From positions 1 to 9,444 of the forward strand of contig JAEYAG010000076.1 of the NCBI GenBank assembly GCA_023451265.1: 9,444 bases of DNA. The letters are read 5' to 3'. This DNA comes from Actinomycetes bacterium (GTDB taxonomy: Bacteria; Actinomycetota; Actinomycetes; Actinomycetales; Microbacteriaceae). The translations under genes were made by a program, and so were the position numbers. Of the stretch, positions 1 through 5,793 are shown piece after piece; within the stretch, counting starts at the first letter, position 1; every line of letters starts with the position of its first letter. The notes under the pieces were generated by a model. That model did no database searches and was not told the origin of the DNA. It saw only the letters and a list, made by a program, of their open reading frames with translations.

Positions 1-30
1 ATCCGGCCCTTCTGCGCGTCAGGACGTTTC

Positions 31-97
31 GTCTCGTCGCTGGCGCTCCTCGCTCAACGACCGGGGGGTGTCTCGTCGCTGGCGCTCCTCGCTCAAC
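31..97. repeat. Two tandem copies of a 28-bp direct repeat (REP-like)
   Basis: The 28 bases at 31-58 recur exactly at 70-97, a period of 39 bp. Each copy begins GTCTCGTCGCTGG and ends CCTCGCTCAAC. The bases between them (59-69) are GC-rich with a run of G. No credible gene lies in 1-148; open frames there are antisense shadows of the transpeptidase. On the minus strand each copy reads GTTGAGCGAGGAGCG..., which resembles short dispersed intergenic sequences I associate with Microbacteriaceae genomes. That resemblance is recalled, not searched. The pair sits just beyond the terminator-like hairpin of the minus-strand transpeptidase, a usual place for REP-like elements. Confidence 0.8.
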
Positions 98-98
98 C

Positions 99-152
99 TT
101 GAGTCGCAGCCGTGTCAACGCTGCTCCGCAGCATTGACACGGCTCGACTCAA
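99..152 (-). terminator. Long hairpin at the 3' end of the L,D-transpeptidase gene
   Basis: Bases 99-106 pair perfectly with 145-152. After a one-base bulge at 107, bases 108-124 pair with 128-144 with a single mismatch (119/133). This gives 24 pairs around a 3-nt loop (125-127). The stop codon of the minus-strand transpeptidase (149-151) lies inside the base of the stem. No T-run follows on the minus strand, as is common for actinobacterial terminators. It may act as a terminator, an mRNA 3'-end stabiliser, or both. The structure is read directly; the function is inferred. Confidence 0.75.
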
Positions 153-1678
153 TTGTGGATCCAGACGTCGACGCCGGTGGGGGACCAGTCGTAGATCTGC
201 TTGGCGCGGTAGTTGGGCATGCCGACGCAGCCGTGGCTCATGGGCGTGCCGAAGTTGTTGTGCCAATACACGCCGTGGAAGGCCTGGCTGCCGTTGAAGT
301 ACATGATCCACTCGATGTTGGGGACCTCGTAGTTCCAGTACGGATCGGTCGCCGACGTCGAGCTCATCGTCTGCACGCGGTAGTGGCTGTTGACGCGGTA
401 GTGCCCGGTGATGGTGGGGGAGCGGGACTCGCCGCTGGAGATCAGCCACGAATCGACGACGTTGCCGTTCTCCTTCAGATACAGCCGCTGCTCGCTGAGG
501 TCGACCTCCAGCAGCCGCTGCAGCGTCGTGGTGACGGCGGGCGTGACCTCGACCGGCAGCGCGTAGGCGCCGTTGCCCGAGGCGAGCTGGTTCGCGAAGT
601 CGTTCGCCACCCCGCTGGTGTCGCCCAGCACGCGGCCGTCGGCGCCGGGAACGGTGGTCTCCAGCACGGTCCCGTCGGAGTTCGTGATCACCGTGCCGTT
701 GACGGGGTCGCGGTTCACGAGAGGGCCGAGCGTGTCGACGACGGGCTGGATTTTCGCGGCATCGGCGGTGATCGTGAAGTCGCCATCGGCAGCCGGGGCG
801 ATCGTCAGCCAGCTCGCGGCGGTCGCGGCATCCACCGGCACCGTCCGCTCGTCGCCGACGTAGAAGCCGATGTTCGCGAGCATCGCGTTCGCCTGGTCGG
901 CGGCGGCCTGCGCCTTCTCGGTCGTCGCCGGGGAGGCGACCGGGCTCGAGGTGAGGTCGATCGTGGCCGAGGTCTCGCCGGCGACGAAGGCGTCGTGGAG
1001 GGCGGTGGTGACGGCGTCGACGTCGACGCCCGTGCCGTCGACGGCGGCTGTCACGACGAACGCGGTGCCGTCGAACGAGACGGCGGCCGGCGTCGGGTCG
1101 GTGTAGCTGCCGGGCGCCGCGGCGCGCAGCGCGGCGGTGGCGGCATCAGCGTCGAGGGTGATCGGCGCGTCGACGGCGTCGCCGAACCACTGGGTCACGT
1201 TCCACATCGGCCGCTCGTCGAACGCTGCGGATGCCAGCGCGGCCGCGTCGACCGTGGCGCCGAGGTCGGCGCCGGTGATCGTCGGCCCGCCGTCGCCGAG
1301 GACGAGGGAGGTGGCTGCCAGGCGCTGGTCGATCGCGTCGGTCGCCGCTCCCGGGGTCATGAAGCCCACCGGAACGCCGGCGACGGCGGTCCCGGGCGCG
1401 ATGAGCACGAGCGAGGCCGCGACCGCACCGGCGGCCACGGCGGCGACCGGTGCCCCGATCCACAGCCAGAGGCGCTTCTTCTTGGGCGCGGGCTCGACGG
1501 GCGCCCACTGCACGGGCGCGGCGCCGTCGCCGGACGCGCCGGGCGTCAGCGCGCCGGGCGCAACGGGTGCCTCCGGGTGATCGAGCACGGCCGTTGCGGC
1601 CGTCGTTGCGGTGGTGTCGGCGAACGCCGAGGGCTCCGCCCCACCGTCGGCTTCGTTCTTCGTGGCGAGATCGGTCAC
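149..1678 (-). CDS. Membrane-anchored L,D-transpeptidase (YkuD domain)
   Basis: A 509-residue cell-wall enzyme that would form 3-3 cross-links in peptidoglycan, or attach to it, outside the membrane. Residues 1-65 are an Ala/Pro/Thr-rich cytoplasmic tail, KKKR at 66-69 precedes one membrane segment (about 70-95), and about 100-385 resembles the repeated peptidoglycan-binding modules that often precede YkuD domains. The catalytic YkuD domain spans about 388-508, with FHG (His468) and the active-site motif SHGCVGMP, catalytic Cys484. I chose the GTG at 1676-1678 because it opens VTDLATKNEADGG, has GGGGG shortly upstream, and lies after the preceding gene. Longer readings run into that gene and give implausible Arg/Ser/Pro-rich sequence. 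It lies 64 nt downstream of the lipoprotein gene and could share its transcript. A weak promoter-like pair (GTGACG-N19-TACCAT) also occurs in that gap. Family assignment is secure; substrate preference is not visible. Confidence 0.93.
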   Translation of the reverse strand: MTDLATKNEADGGAEPSAFADTTATTAATAVLDHPEAPVAPGALTPGASGDGAAPVQWAPVEPAPKKKRLWLWIGAPVAAVAAGAVAASLVLIAPGTAVAGVPVGFMTPGAATDAIDQRLAATSLVLGDGGPTITGADLGATVDAAALASAAFDERPMWNVTQWFGDAVDAPITLDADAATAALRAAAPGSYTDPTPAAVSFDGTAFVVTAAVDGTGVDVDAVTTALHDAFVAGETSATIDLTSSPVASPATTEKAQAAADQANAMLANIGFYVGDERTVPVDAATAASWLTIAPAADGDFTITADAAKIQPVVDTLGPLVNRDPVNGTVITNSDGTVLETTVPGADGRVLGDTSGVANDFANQLASGNGAYALPVEVTPAVTTTLQRLLEVDLSEQRLYLKENGNVVDSWLISSGESRSPTITGHYRVNSHYRVQTMSSTSATDPYWNYEVPNIEWIMYFNGSQAFHGVYWHNNFGTPMSHGCVGMPNYRAKQIYDWSPTGVDVWIHN

Positions 1679-1724
1679 CGCGACACCCCCGTGTTCTGCG
1701 CTCCCGCGCCCCTCAATGGTACGG

Positions 1725-1738
1725 GATCGGCGCCGATC
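1725..1738. repeat. 14-bp perfect palindrome between lipoprotein and transpeptidase genes
   Basis: GATCGGCGCCGATC reads the same on both strands and lies in the 64-nt gap between the two minus-strand genes. It falls in the spacer of a weak promoter-like pair on the minus strand: GTGACG at 1741-1746 and TACCAT at 1716-1721, 19-nt spacer. It could be an operator for the transpeptidase, part of a short hairpin ending the lipoprotein transcript, or chance in GC-rich DNA. Confidence 0.35.
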
Positions 1739-1742
1739 GTCG

Positions 1743-2225
1743 TCACGGTGTGGTACAGAGCTCGGCGAAGCGGGTGAAGCCGTCCTGGATGTCGGTGGTG
1801 ATCTGCTGCAGTTTCGGCAGCTGCGAGAGGTCGCCGCCGGCGATGGCGGTGAGGGTCTCGGATGCCGCGGCGAAACCCTCCTGCAGCTCCGGCAGGAGCG
1901 CGGCGACATCGGCATTGCCGACCGTTCCGGCGGCGGCACTGAGCCGGTCGGCGACGCCCGACAGCGCGGTCACCGCCGCGTTCGGGTCGCCGGGGTCGAT
2001 GGCCTGCAGCTGTGCGACGGCGTCGTCGACGCTGGTGCGCACGGCCGCGCACGCCTCGGCGACGGTCTGGGTGTCGGACGAGGTGGGGGAGGGCGACGAT
2101 GACGGCGCCCCGCCGCTGCACGCGCCGAGGCCCAGCGTGGCGACGAGAAGGGCGGCCGCCGCGCTCGTCCGTGCCGATTTCGTGAATGTAACGATTTTGT
2201 AAACGCTCCTACCAAATGAGACCAC
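1743..2225 (-). CDS. Small putative lipoprotein of unknown function
   Basis: I do not recognise the family. From the GTG at 2223-2225 it is 160 residues. A basic stretch (about 6-19) leads into a hydrophobic segment ending in the lipobox LGLGAC, giving lipidation at Cys36. A Ser/Pro/Thr linker (37-50) follows, then an Ala-rich, probably helical domain with two further cysteines, Cys59 and Cys157 three residues from the end, which could form a disulfide outside the cell. The start is uncertain. The GTG has no ribosome-binding site and makes the leader unusually long. No ATG, GTG or TTG lies between it and the lipobox. The next upstream candidate, ATG at 2265-2267, overlaps the divergent regulator. 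An AGGAG (2206-2210) sits 10 nt before an in-frame ATC (2193-2195) that would give an ideal signal peptide. The transpeptidase gene follows 64 nt downstream. A real exported protein is likely; its role is unknown. Confidence 0.72.
   Translation of the reverse strand: MVSFGRSVYKIVTFTKSARTSAAAALLVATLGLGACSGGAPSSSPSPTSSDTQTVAEACAAVRTSVDDAVAQLQAIDPGDPNAAVTALSGVADRLSAAAGTVGNADVAALLPELQEGFAAASETLTAIAGGDLSQLPKLQQITTDIQDGFTRFAELCTTP
2194..2217. promoter_or_regulatory. Imperfect 24-bp dyad near the lipoprotein start
   Basis: ATTTTGTA (2194-2201) and TACCAAAT (2210-2217) are inverted copies with one mismatch around an 8-nt centre. The part TGTAAACGCTCCTA resembles LacI-type operators (TGnnAnCGnTnnCA) except at the last C. 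It is notably AT-rich for this genome. The minus-strand AGGAG (2206-2210) lies in its centre, so a protein bound here, or an RNA hairpin, could affect lipoprotein expression. Function is inferred only. Confidence 0.35.
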
Positions 2226-2229
2226 AGGC

Positions 2230-2260
2230 TTGCGGTTCGTTTGTTCGTAAGGTGTGCTAA
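2230..2260 (+). promoter_or_regulatory. Weak candidate promoter for the ROK regulator operon
   Basis: TTGCGG (2230-2235) and TGCTAA (2255-2260) are spaced 19 nt apart, longer than ideal. If used, transcription would begin around 2266-2267, at the ATG of the regulator, giving a leaderless message. That agrees with the lack of a well-placed ribosome-binding site before that ATG. Another -10-like hexamer, TAAGGT (2248-2253), has no good -35 partner. The operator repeat covers this whole region. Confidence 0.3.
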
Positions 2261-2265
2261 CAAAC
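2239..2265. promoter_or_regulatory. Perfect inverted repeat, probable ROK repressor operator
   Basis: GTTTGTT (2239-2245) and AACAAAC (2259-2265) form a perfect 7-bp inverted repeat with a 13-bp spacer. The half-site centres are 20 bp apart, two helical turns, as expected for a dimeric helix-turn-helix repressor. The right arm ends one base before the ATG of the ROK regulator. Bacillus XylR, also a ROK repressor, binds operators with TTTGTT/AACAAA arms, which supports this reading. The repeat overlaps promoter-like elements on both strands, so it could control the regulator operon and the divergent lipoprotein together. Confidence 0.6.
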
Positions 2266-2272
2266 ATGTCGA
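2244..2272 (-). promoter_or_regulatory. Candidate promoter for the lipoprotein gene
   Basis: On the minus strand TCGACA (2267-2272) and TACGAA (2244-2249) are separated by exactly 17 nt. They match the TTGACA and TATAAT consensus at five and three of six positions. Transcription would begin near 2237. That would exclude the ATG at 2265-2267 as the lipoprotein start and leave the GTG at 2223-2225 only about 12 nt from the 5' end. The elements overlap the inverted repeat at 2239-2265. Prediction by eye only. Confidence 0.35.
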
Positions 2273-3402
2273 AAGCAGATCTGCAGCGCAGCGGACGCGG
2301 GATGCGCCACGCCGCCAAGGTGCTGCCCGAGCACGCGCGGGCGCACAACCGATCGCTCGTGCTGCAGACCCTCTTCCACCAGGGTGCCATGTCGCGCGCG
2401 GACCTGTCGCGCGAGACCGGCCTGACGCGCGTGACCATCTCCGACCTCGTCGCAGAGCTCATCGACGACGGCTACGTCGCCGAGCGCGGCCTGCGCGAGG
2501 TGACCGGACCCGGCAAGCCCGCCATCCTCGTCGATCTCGACCGGGAAGGCCACCGCATCGTCGGGCTCGACCTCTCGGGCACCGACCGCTTCCTCGGCGC
2601 CGTGCTCACCCTCGACGGCGAGATCGTCGCCCGCCACGACGCGCCGGTGCCCGCCGACACCGCCGACATCCTCGAAGCGGTCGTGGAACTGGCATCCCGC
2701 CTGGTCGCCGACGCCCACGCGCCGGTCCTCGGCATCGGCGTCGGAACGCCGGGTGTCGTCGACGATCACGGCGTCGTGCTCACGGCGCCGAACTTCGGTT
2801 GGACCGATGTCGACCTCGAGGGGGCGCTGCGCGCCCGGCTGGATCTGCCGGTCCTCGTCGCCAACGACGCCAATGCGGCGGTGCTGGCCGAGTACACCTT
2901 CGGCGGCGCCGCCGACGACGTCCTCGTGGTGCGCGTCGGCCGCGGCGTCGGCTCGGGCCTGCTCGCGGGCGGTCAGCCCCTGCGCGGCAGCCGCTTCGCG
3001 GCCGGAGAGATCGGCCACGTCACCGTCGGCACCGACGGGGGACCGGTCTGCGTCTGCGGCAAGATCGGCTGCCTGGAGGCGTGGCTGTCCGTGCCCGCCC
3101 TCGAGGCGCGCCTGGCCGAGTCCGGCGCCGACCGCGACGCCATCCTCCGCGACGCCGGCGATCGCCTCGGCATCGCCCTCGCGCCGGTCGTCGGCGCCCT
3201 CGACCTGTCGGAGATCGTGCTCTCCGGCATCCCTGATCTTCTCGACGGAACCCTCGCGCAGGCGACCGTCGAGACGCTGCGTGCCCGCACGCTCGCCCAG
3301 TTCCACGATGGCGTGCAGGTGCGAATGACGACGCAAGGCGAGGACATCGTCCTCCGCGGCGCGGCCGTCATGGTCCTGTCAGGACAGCTCGGGGTGTCCT
3401 GA
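2266..3402 (+). CDS. ROK-family transcriptional regulator of the amino-sugar operon
   Basis: A 378-residue DNA-binding repressor of the NagC/XylR type, probably sensing a sugar or sugar phosphate. Residues about 31-77 form a winged helix-turn-helix, with the recognition region around SRADLSRETGLTRVTISDL. The rest is a ROK domain: the N-terminal nucleotide-loop equivalent is degenerate (GLDLSGTD, about 100-107, where kinases have DxGGT), NDAN lies near 200, and the zinc site is His251, Cys262, Cys264 and Cys269 in GEIGH...CVCGKIGC. The added DNA-binding domain and altered loop argue for a regulator rather than a kinase. I chose the ATG at 2266. An in-frame GTG at 2254 would add four residues but lies inside the operator repeat. 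The binding-protein gene follows after 67 nt without a clear promoter, so the regulator probably heads the operon and controls itself through the repeat at 2239-2265. Confidence 0.95.
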   Translation: MSKADLQRSGRGMRHAAKVLPEHARAHNRSLVLQTLFHQGAMSRADLSRETGLTRVTISDLVAELIDDGYVAERGLREVTGPGKPAILVDLDREGHRIVGLDLSGTDRFLGAVLTLDGEIVARHDAPVPADTADILEAVVELASRLVADAHAPVLGIGVGTPGVVDDHGVVLTAPNFGWTDVDLEGALRARLDLPVLVANDANAAVLAEYTFGGAADDVLVVRVGRGVGSGLLAGGQPLRGSRFAAGEIGHVTVGTDGGPVCVCGKIGCLEAWLSVPALEARLAESGADRDAILRDAGDRLGIALAPVVGALDLSEIVLSGIPDLLDGTLAQATVETLRARTLAQFHDGVQVRMTTQGEDIVLRGAAVMVLSGQLGVS

Positions 3403-3404
3403 CA
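3377..3404 (+). promoter_or_regulatory. Perfect 10-bp inverted repeat over the regulator stop codon
   Basis: TGTCAGGACA (3377-3386) and TGTCCTGACA (3395-3404) are exact reverse complements around an 8-nt centre (GCTCGGGG). The stop codon at 3400-3402 lies in the right arm. Each arm is itself a small dyad (TGTC-N2-GACA), so the DNA also looks like two protein half-operators 18 bp apart. As RNA it would be a strong hairpin before the transporter genes and could partly terminate transcription or protect the downstream message. There is no T-run after it. Confidence 0.55.
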
Positions 3405-3457
3405 CCCCTCAGCCCCCCGGATGGGTCACCCGGCCCCGGGAACCACCAAGAGAGACA

Positions 3458-3464
3458 AAGGAAG
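3458..3464 (+). promoter_or_regulatory. Strong ribosome-binding site for the sugar-binding lipoprotein
   Basis: AAGGAAG within ACAAAGGAAGACACC lies about 7 nt before the ATG at 3470. It is purine-rich in an otherwise C-rich leader and fixes the start codon. It fits high expression of the binding protein relative to its permeases. Confidence 0.75.
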
Positions 3465-3469
3465 ACACC

Positions 3470-4741
3470 ATGAACAAGAAGCTCGGAGCCCTCGCGCTCC
3501 TCGGCGCTTCGGCTGTCGTTCTCGCCGGATGTGCCGGAGGCACCGGCGTCGAGTCCAGCGGCACCCCCGCAGCAGCGGAGCTGCGGGTCTGGCTCGTCGG
3601 CACCGACACGCCGCAGGACGCCCGCGACTACCTGAAGAAGACGTTCGAAGCCGACAACCCCGGCTCGACCCTCGTCATCGAAGAGCAGCAGTGGACCGGC
3701 CTCGTCGACAAGCTCACCACGAGCCTGTCCTCCAGCGACAGCCCCGACATCGTCGAGATGGGCAACACGCAGGCCGCTGCGTTCACCTCCAGCGGGGCCC
3801 TCCTCGACCTCTCCGACATCCAGGACAAGCTCGGCGGCGACGACCTGCTGCCCGGCTTCGTGGAGGCGGGTTCGTGGGACGGCAAGCTCTACGCCGCCCC
3901 CTACTACTCCGGCGCGCGCGTGGTGTTCTACAACACCGCCCAGTACGCCACCGCGGGCGTCGAGGTGCCCACCACCCTCGACGAGTACGTCTCCAACGGC
4001 GTGACGCTCGCCGAGGCGCTCCCGGGTGTCTCGGGCGTCTACTTCCCCGGCAAGGACTGGTACAACGCGCTCCCGTTCATCTGGGAGAACGGCGGCGAGG
4101 TCGCGGTGCAGAAGGACGGTAAGTGGGACGCGCAGCTGTCCAGCGACGCCTCGATCAAGGGCATCGAGCAGGTGCAGGAGCTCATGACCAAGGCTTCGCT
4201 CGCCCCGAAGGACGGCGACGAGACCGAGGCGTGGGTGCCCTTCCGCACCGAGAAGGCCGCGACCCTTTCGGCGCCCAGCTGGGCGTACTGGTCGATCGTC
4301 GCCGATGAGGACAAGGCCGACACGGCCCTGACCAACACCCTCGGCTACTACGCGCTTCCGGCCAAGGACGGCGGCGCCGCCCAGGTCTTCGCCGGCGGCT
4401 CCAACATCGGCATCGCCGCGAAGTCGGCCAACCCCGAGCTCGCCAAGAGCGCGCTGGAGATCATGCTGAGCGACGAGTACCAGACGATCCTCGCCGAGAA
4501 CGGCCTCGTGCCGGCGAAGACGTCGCTGGGCAGCCAGGTCGCGGCCGCCACGCCCGAGCTGGCCAAGACCATCGCGGATGCCGCGGCGAACGCGAAGCTG
4601 ACGCCGGCATCGCCGAAGTGGGCCGACGTCGAGGCGAAGGGCCTGCTGCAGGACTTCTTCGTCCAGGTGGCCAATGGCGGCGACGTGAAGTCGCTGGCGA
4701 CGACGCTGGATGAGCAGATCGAGTCGATCCTCAACGGCTGA
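3470..4741 (+). CDS. Sugar ABC transporter substrate-binding lipoprotein (family 1)
   Basis: A 423-residue extracellular solute-binding protein of a CUT1-type sugar importer. It captures sugar outside the cell and delivers it to the two permeases encoded next. The signal peptide MNKKLGALALLGASAVVLAGC ends in the lipobox LAGC, with lipidated Cys21, followed by a Gly/Ser/Thr linker to about residue 36. The mature part starts ELRVWLVGTD and carries the family pattern of a first lobe with SPDIVEMGN (91-99), then DGKLYAAPYYSGARVVFYN (137-155), a hinge region, and aromatic residues (for example WENGGE, WAYWS) that could stack against sugar rings. Length is normal. Context with NagB and a ROK kinase suggests GlcNAc, glucosamine or a chitooligosaccharide, as for Streptomyces NgcE or DasA. 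The sequence alone does not settle which. Confidence 0.95.
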   Translation: MNKKLGALALLGASAVVLAGCAGGTGVESSGTPAAAELRVWLVGTDTPQDARDYLKKTFEADNPGSTLVIEEQQWTGLVDKLTTSLSSSDSPDIVEMGNTQAAAFTSSGALLDLSDIQDKLGGDDLLPGFVEAGSWDGKLYAAPYYSGARVVFYNTAQYATAGVEVPTTLDEYVSNGVTLAEALPGVSGVYFPGKDWYNALPFIWENGGEVAVQKDGKWDAQLSSDASIKGIEQVQELMTKASLAPKDGDETEAWVPFRTEKAATLSAPSWAYWSIVADEDKADTALTNTLGYYALPAKDGGAAQVFAGGSNIGIAAKSANPELAKSALEIMLSDEYQTILAENGLVPAKTSLGSQVAAATPELAKTIADAAANAKLTPASPKWADVEAKGLLQDFFVQVANGGDVKSLATTLDEQIESILNG

Positions 4742-4768
4742 CGCCTGTCCCGGCCGATCCTCGGCCAC

Positions 4769-4801
4769 GGTTCCCCCGGCACCGCGCCTGCCGGGGGAAC
4801 C
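4769..4801 (+). promoter_or_regulatory. Perfect 13-bp hairpin between binding protein and permease genes
   Basis: GGTTCCCCCGGCA (4769-4781) and TGCCGGGGGAACC (4789-4801) pair perfectly over a 7-nt loop (CCGCGCC). The hairpin stands 27 nt after the binding-protein stop codon and before the permease ribosome-binding site, with no T-run. In sugar ABC operons such intercistronic hairpins often stabilise the upstream message or cause partial termination, raising binding protein over permease. That role is inferred here from position and strength. Confidence 0.75.
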
Positions 4802-4833
4802 ACCCCCGATCTACCCACGGAAGGAGATCCGCG

Positions 4834-5793
4834 GTGTCCTCCGCCACCATCTCCCCCTCGCCCGGACTGACGAGCCCCGAACCCGTCGCCCCCGACCCCC
4901 GCCGTCGCCCGTTCAACGGCGCTCCGCTGGCTCTGCTGCTGCCGGCGCTGGTCATGCTCCTCGTCTTCATCGGCTGGCCGCTGCTCCAGCTGGTCATCAT
5001 GTCGTTCCAGAAGTACGGCCGCGAGCAGATCTTCGGCGCCCCGGCCGAGTTCATCGGCATCGACAACTACGTCCGCGTGCTCACCGACCCCGAGTTCTGG
5101 GTCGTGCTCGGCCGCAGCATCGGTCTCTGCGTCGTGAGCGTCGTGGCGACCATGGTCCTCGGCGTCGGCATCGCCCTCATGATGCGCGCGCTCGGCAAGG
5201 TCATGCGCACAGTGGTGTCCGTCGGCCTCCTGCTGGCGTGGGCCATGCCGGCCCTGACCGCCACGATCGTGTGGGGCTGGATCTTCGACACCTCCTACGG
5301 CCTCGTCAACTACCTGCTCACCCAGATCACCGGCCAGAACTGGATCGGCCACAGCTGGCTCTCCGACCCCCTCAGCTTCTTCGGCGTCGCCGCCATCATC
5401 ATCACGTGGGGCGCCATTCCGTTCGTCGCGTTCTCCACCTACGCCGGTCTGACGCAGGTTCCCGGTGAAGTGCTCGAGGCGGCATCCCTCGACGGGTCCA
5501 GCGCCTGGCAGCGCTTCCGCTTCATCGTGCTGCCCTACGTCCGCTCGATCCTCATGGTGCTGCTGATCCTGCAGGTCATCTGGGACCTCCGCGTCTTCGC
5601 GCAGATCTACGCCCTGCAGACGATCGGCGGCGTGCGCGCCGACACCAACACGATCGGCGTGTACATCTACAGCGTCTCGATGGCCACCGGCGACCTCGGC
5701 TCCGGCGGCGCGATCGCGATGATCATCATCGTCGTGCTGCTGGCGATCTCGGCCTACTACATCCGAACGATGCTCAAGGAGGACGAGTCATGA
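4834..5793 (+). CDS. Sugar ABC transporter permease, MalF-type
   Basis: A 319-residue inner-membrane permease, one half of the translocation channel. A Pro-rich cytoplasmic tail (1-29) precedes about six membrane segments, roughly 31-57, 89-118, 127-151, 180-206, 236-258 and 291-311. The coupling loop that docks the ATPase is clear at 215-234: EAASLDGSSAWQRFRFIVLP, matching the EAA---G---------I-LP signature. The start is the GTG at 4834, with AAGGAG (4821-4826) 7 nt before it. The 92-nt gap from the binding-protein gene holds a strong hairpin. The stop overlaps the next permease start (ATGA), so the two permeases are translationally coupled. No ATP-binding gene follows. In actinobacteria such systems usually share an MsiK-type ATPase encoded elsewhere. 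Confidence 0.97.
   Translation: MSSATISPSPGLTSPEPVAPDPRRRPFNGAPLALLLPALVMLLVFIGWPLLQLVIMSFQKYGREQIFGAPAEFIGIDNYVRVLTDPEFWVVLGRSIGLCVVSVVATMVLGVGIALMMRALGKVMRTVVSVGLLLAWAMPALTATIVWGWIFDTSYGLVNYLLTQITGQNWIGHSWLSDPLSFFGVAAIIITWGAIPFVAFSTYAGLTQVPGEVLEAASLDGSSAWQRFRFIVLPYVRSILMVLLILQVIWDLRVFAQIYALQTIGGVRADTNTIGVYIYSVSMATGDLGSGGAIAMIIIVVLLAISAYYIRTMLKEDES

Noticed and set aside
31..97. CRISPR array
   Set aside because: Only two repeat units with an 11-nt spacer, no further units and no cas genes.
68..1777. Long plus-strand open frame of 569 codons antisense to the transpeptidase
   Set aside because: Arg/Gly/Val-rich, low-complexity translation with no recognisable domain. It mirrors the GC-rich codons of the clear YkuD gene on the other strand.
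1679..1939. Extension of the transpeptidase by 87 residues to an upstream ATG
   Set aside because: The added sequence is Arg/Ser/Pro-rich, overlaps the lipoprotein gene in another frame, and has no family resemblance. The GTG at 1676-1678 gives a sensible N-terminus.
2226..2462. Extension of the lipoprotein to a start at 2462
   Set aside because: It would run deep into the ROK regulator gene on the opposite strand and place the signal peptide well over 100 residues from the N-terminus.
3368..4768. 466-codon minus-strand frame under the binding-protein gene, and similar long antisense frames at 4348-5352, 5757-6812, 6089-7771 and 7323-8549
   Set aside because: All are antisense shadows of well-identified genes, with His/Arg/Asp-rich composition and no domain.
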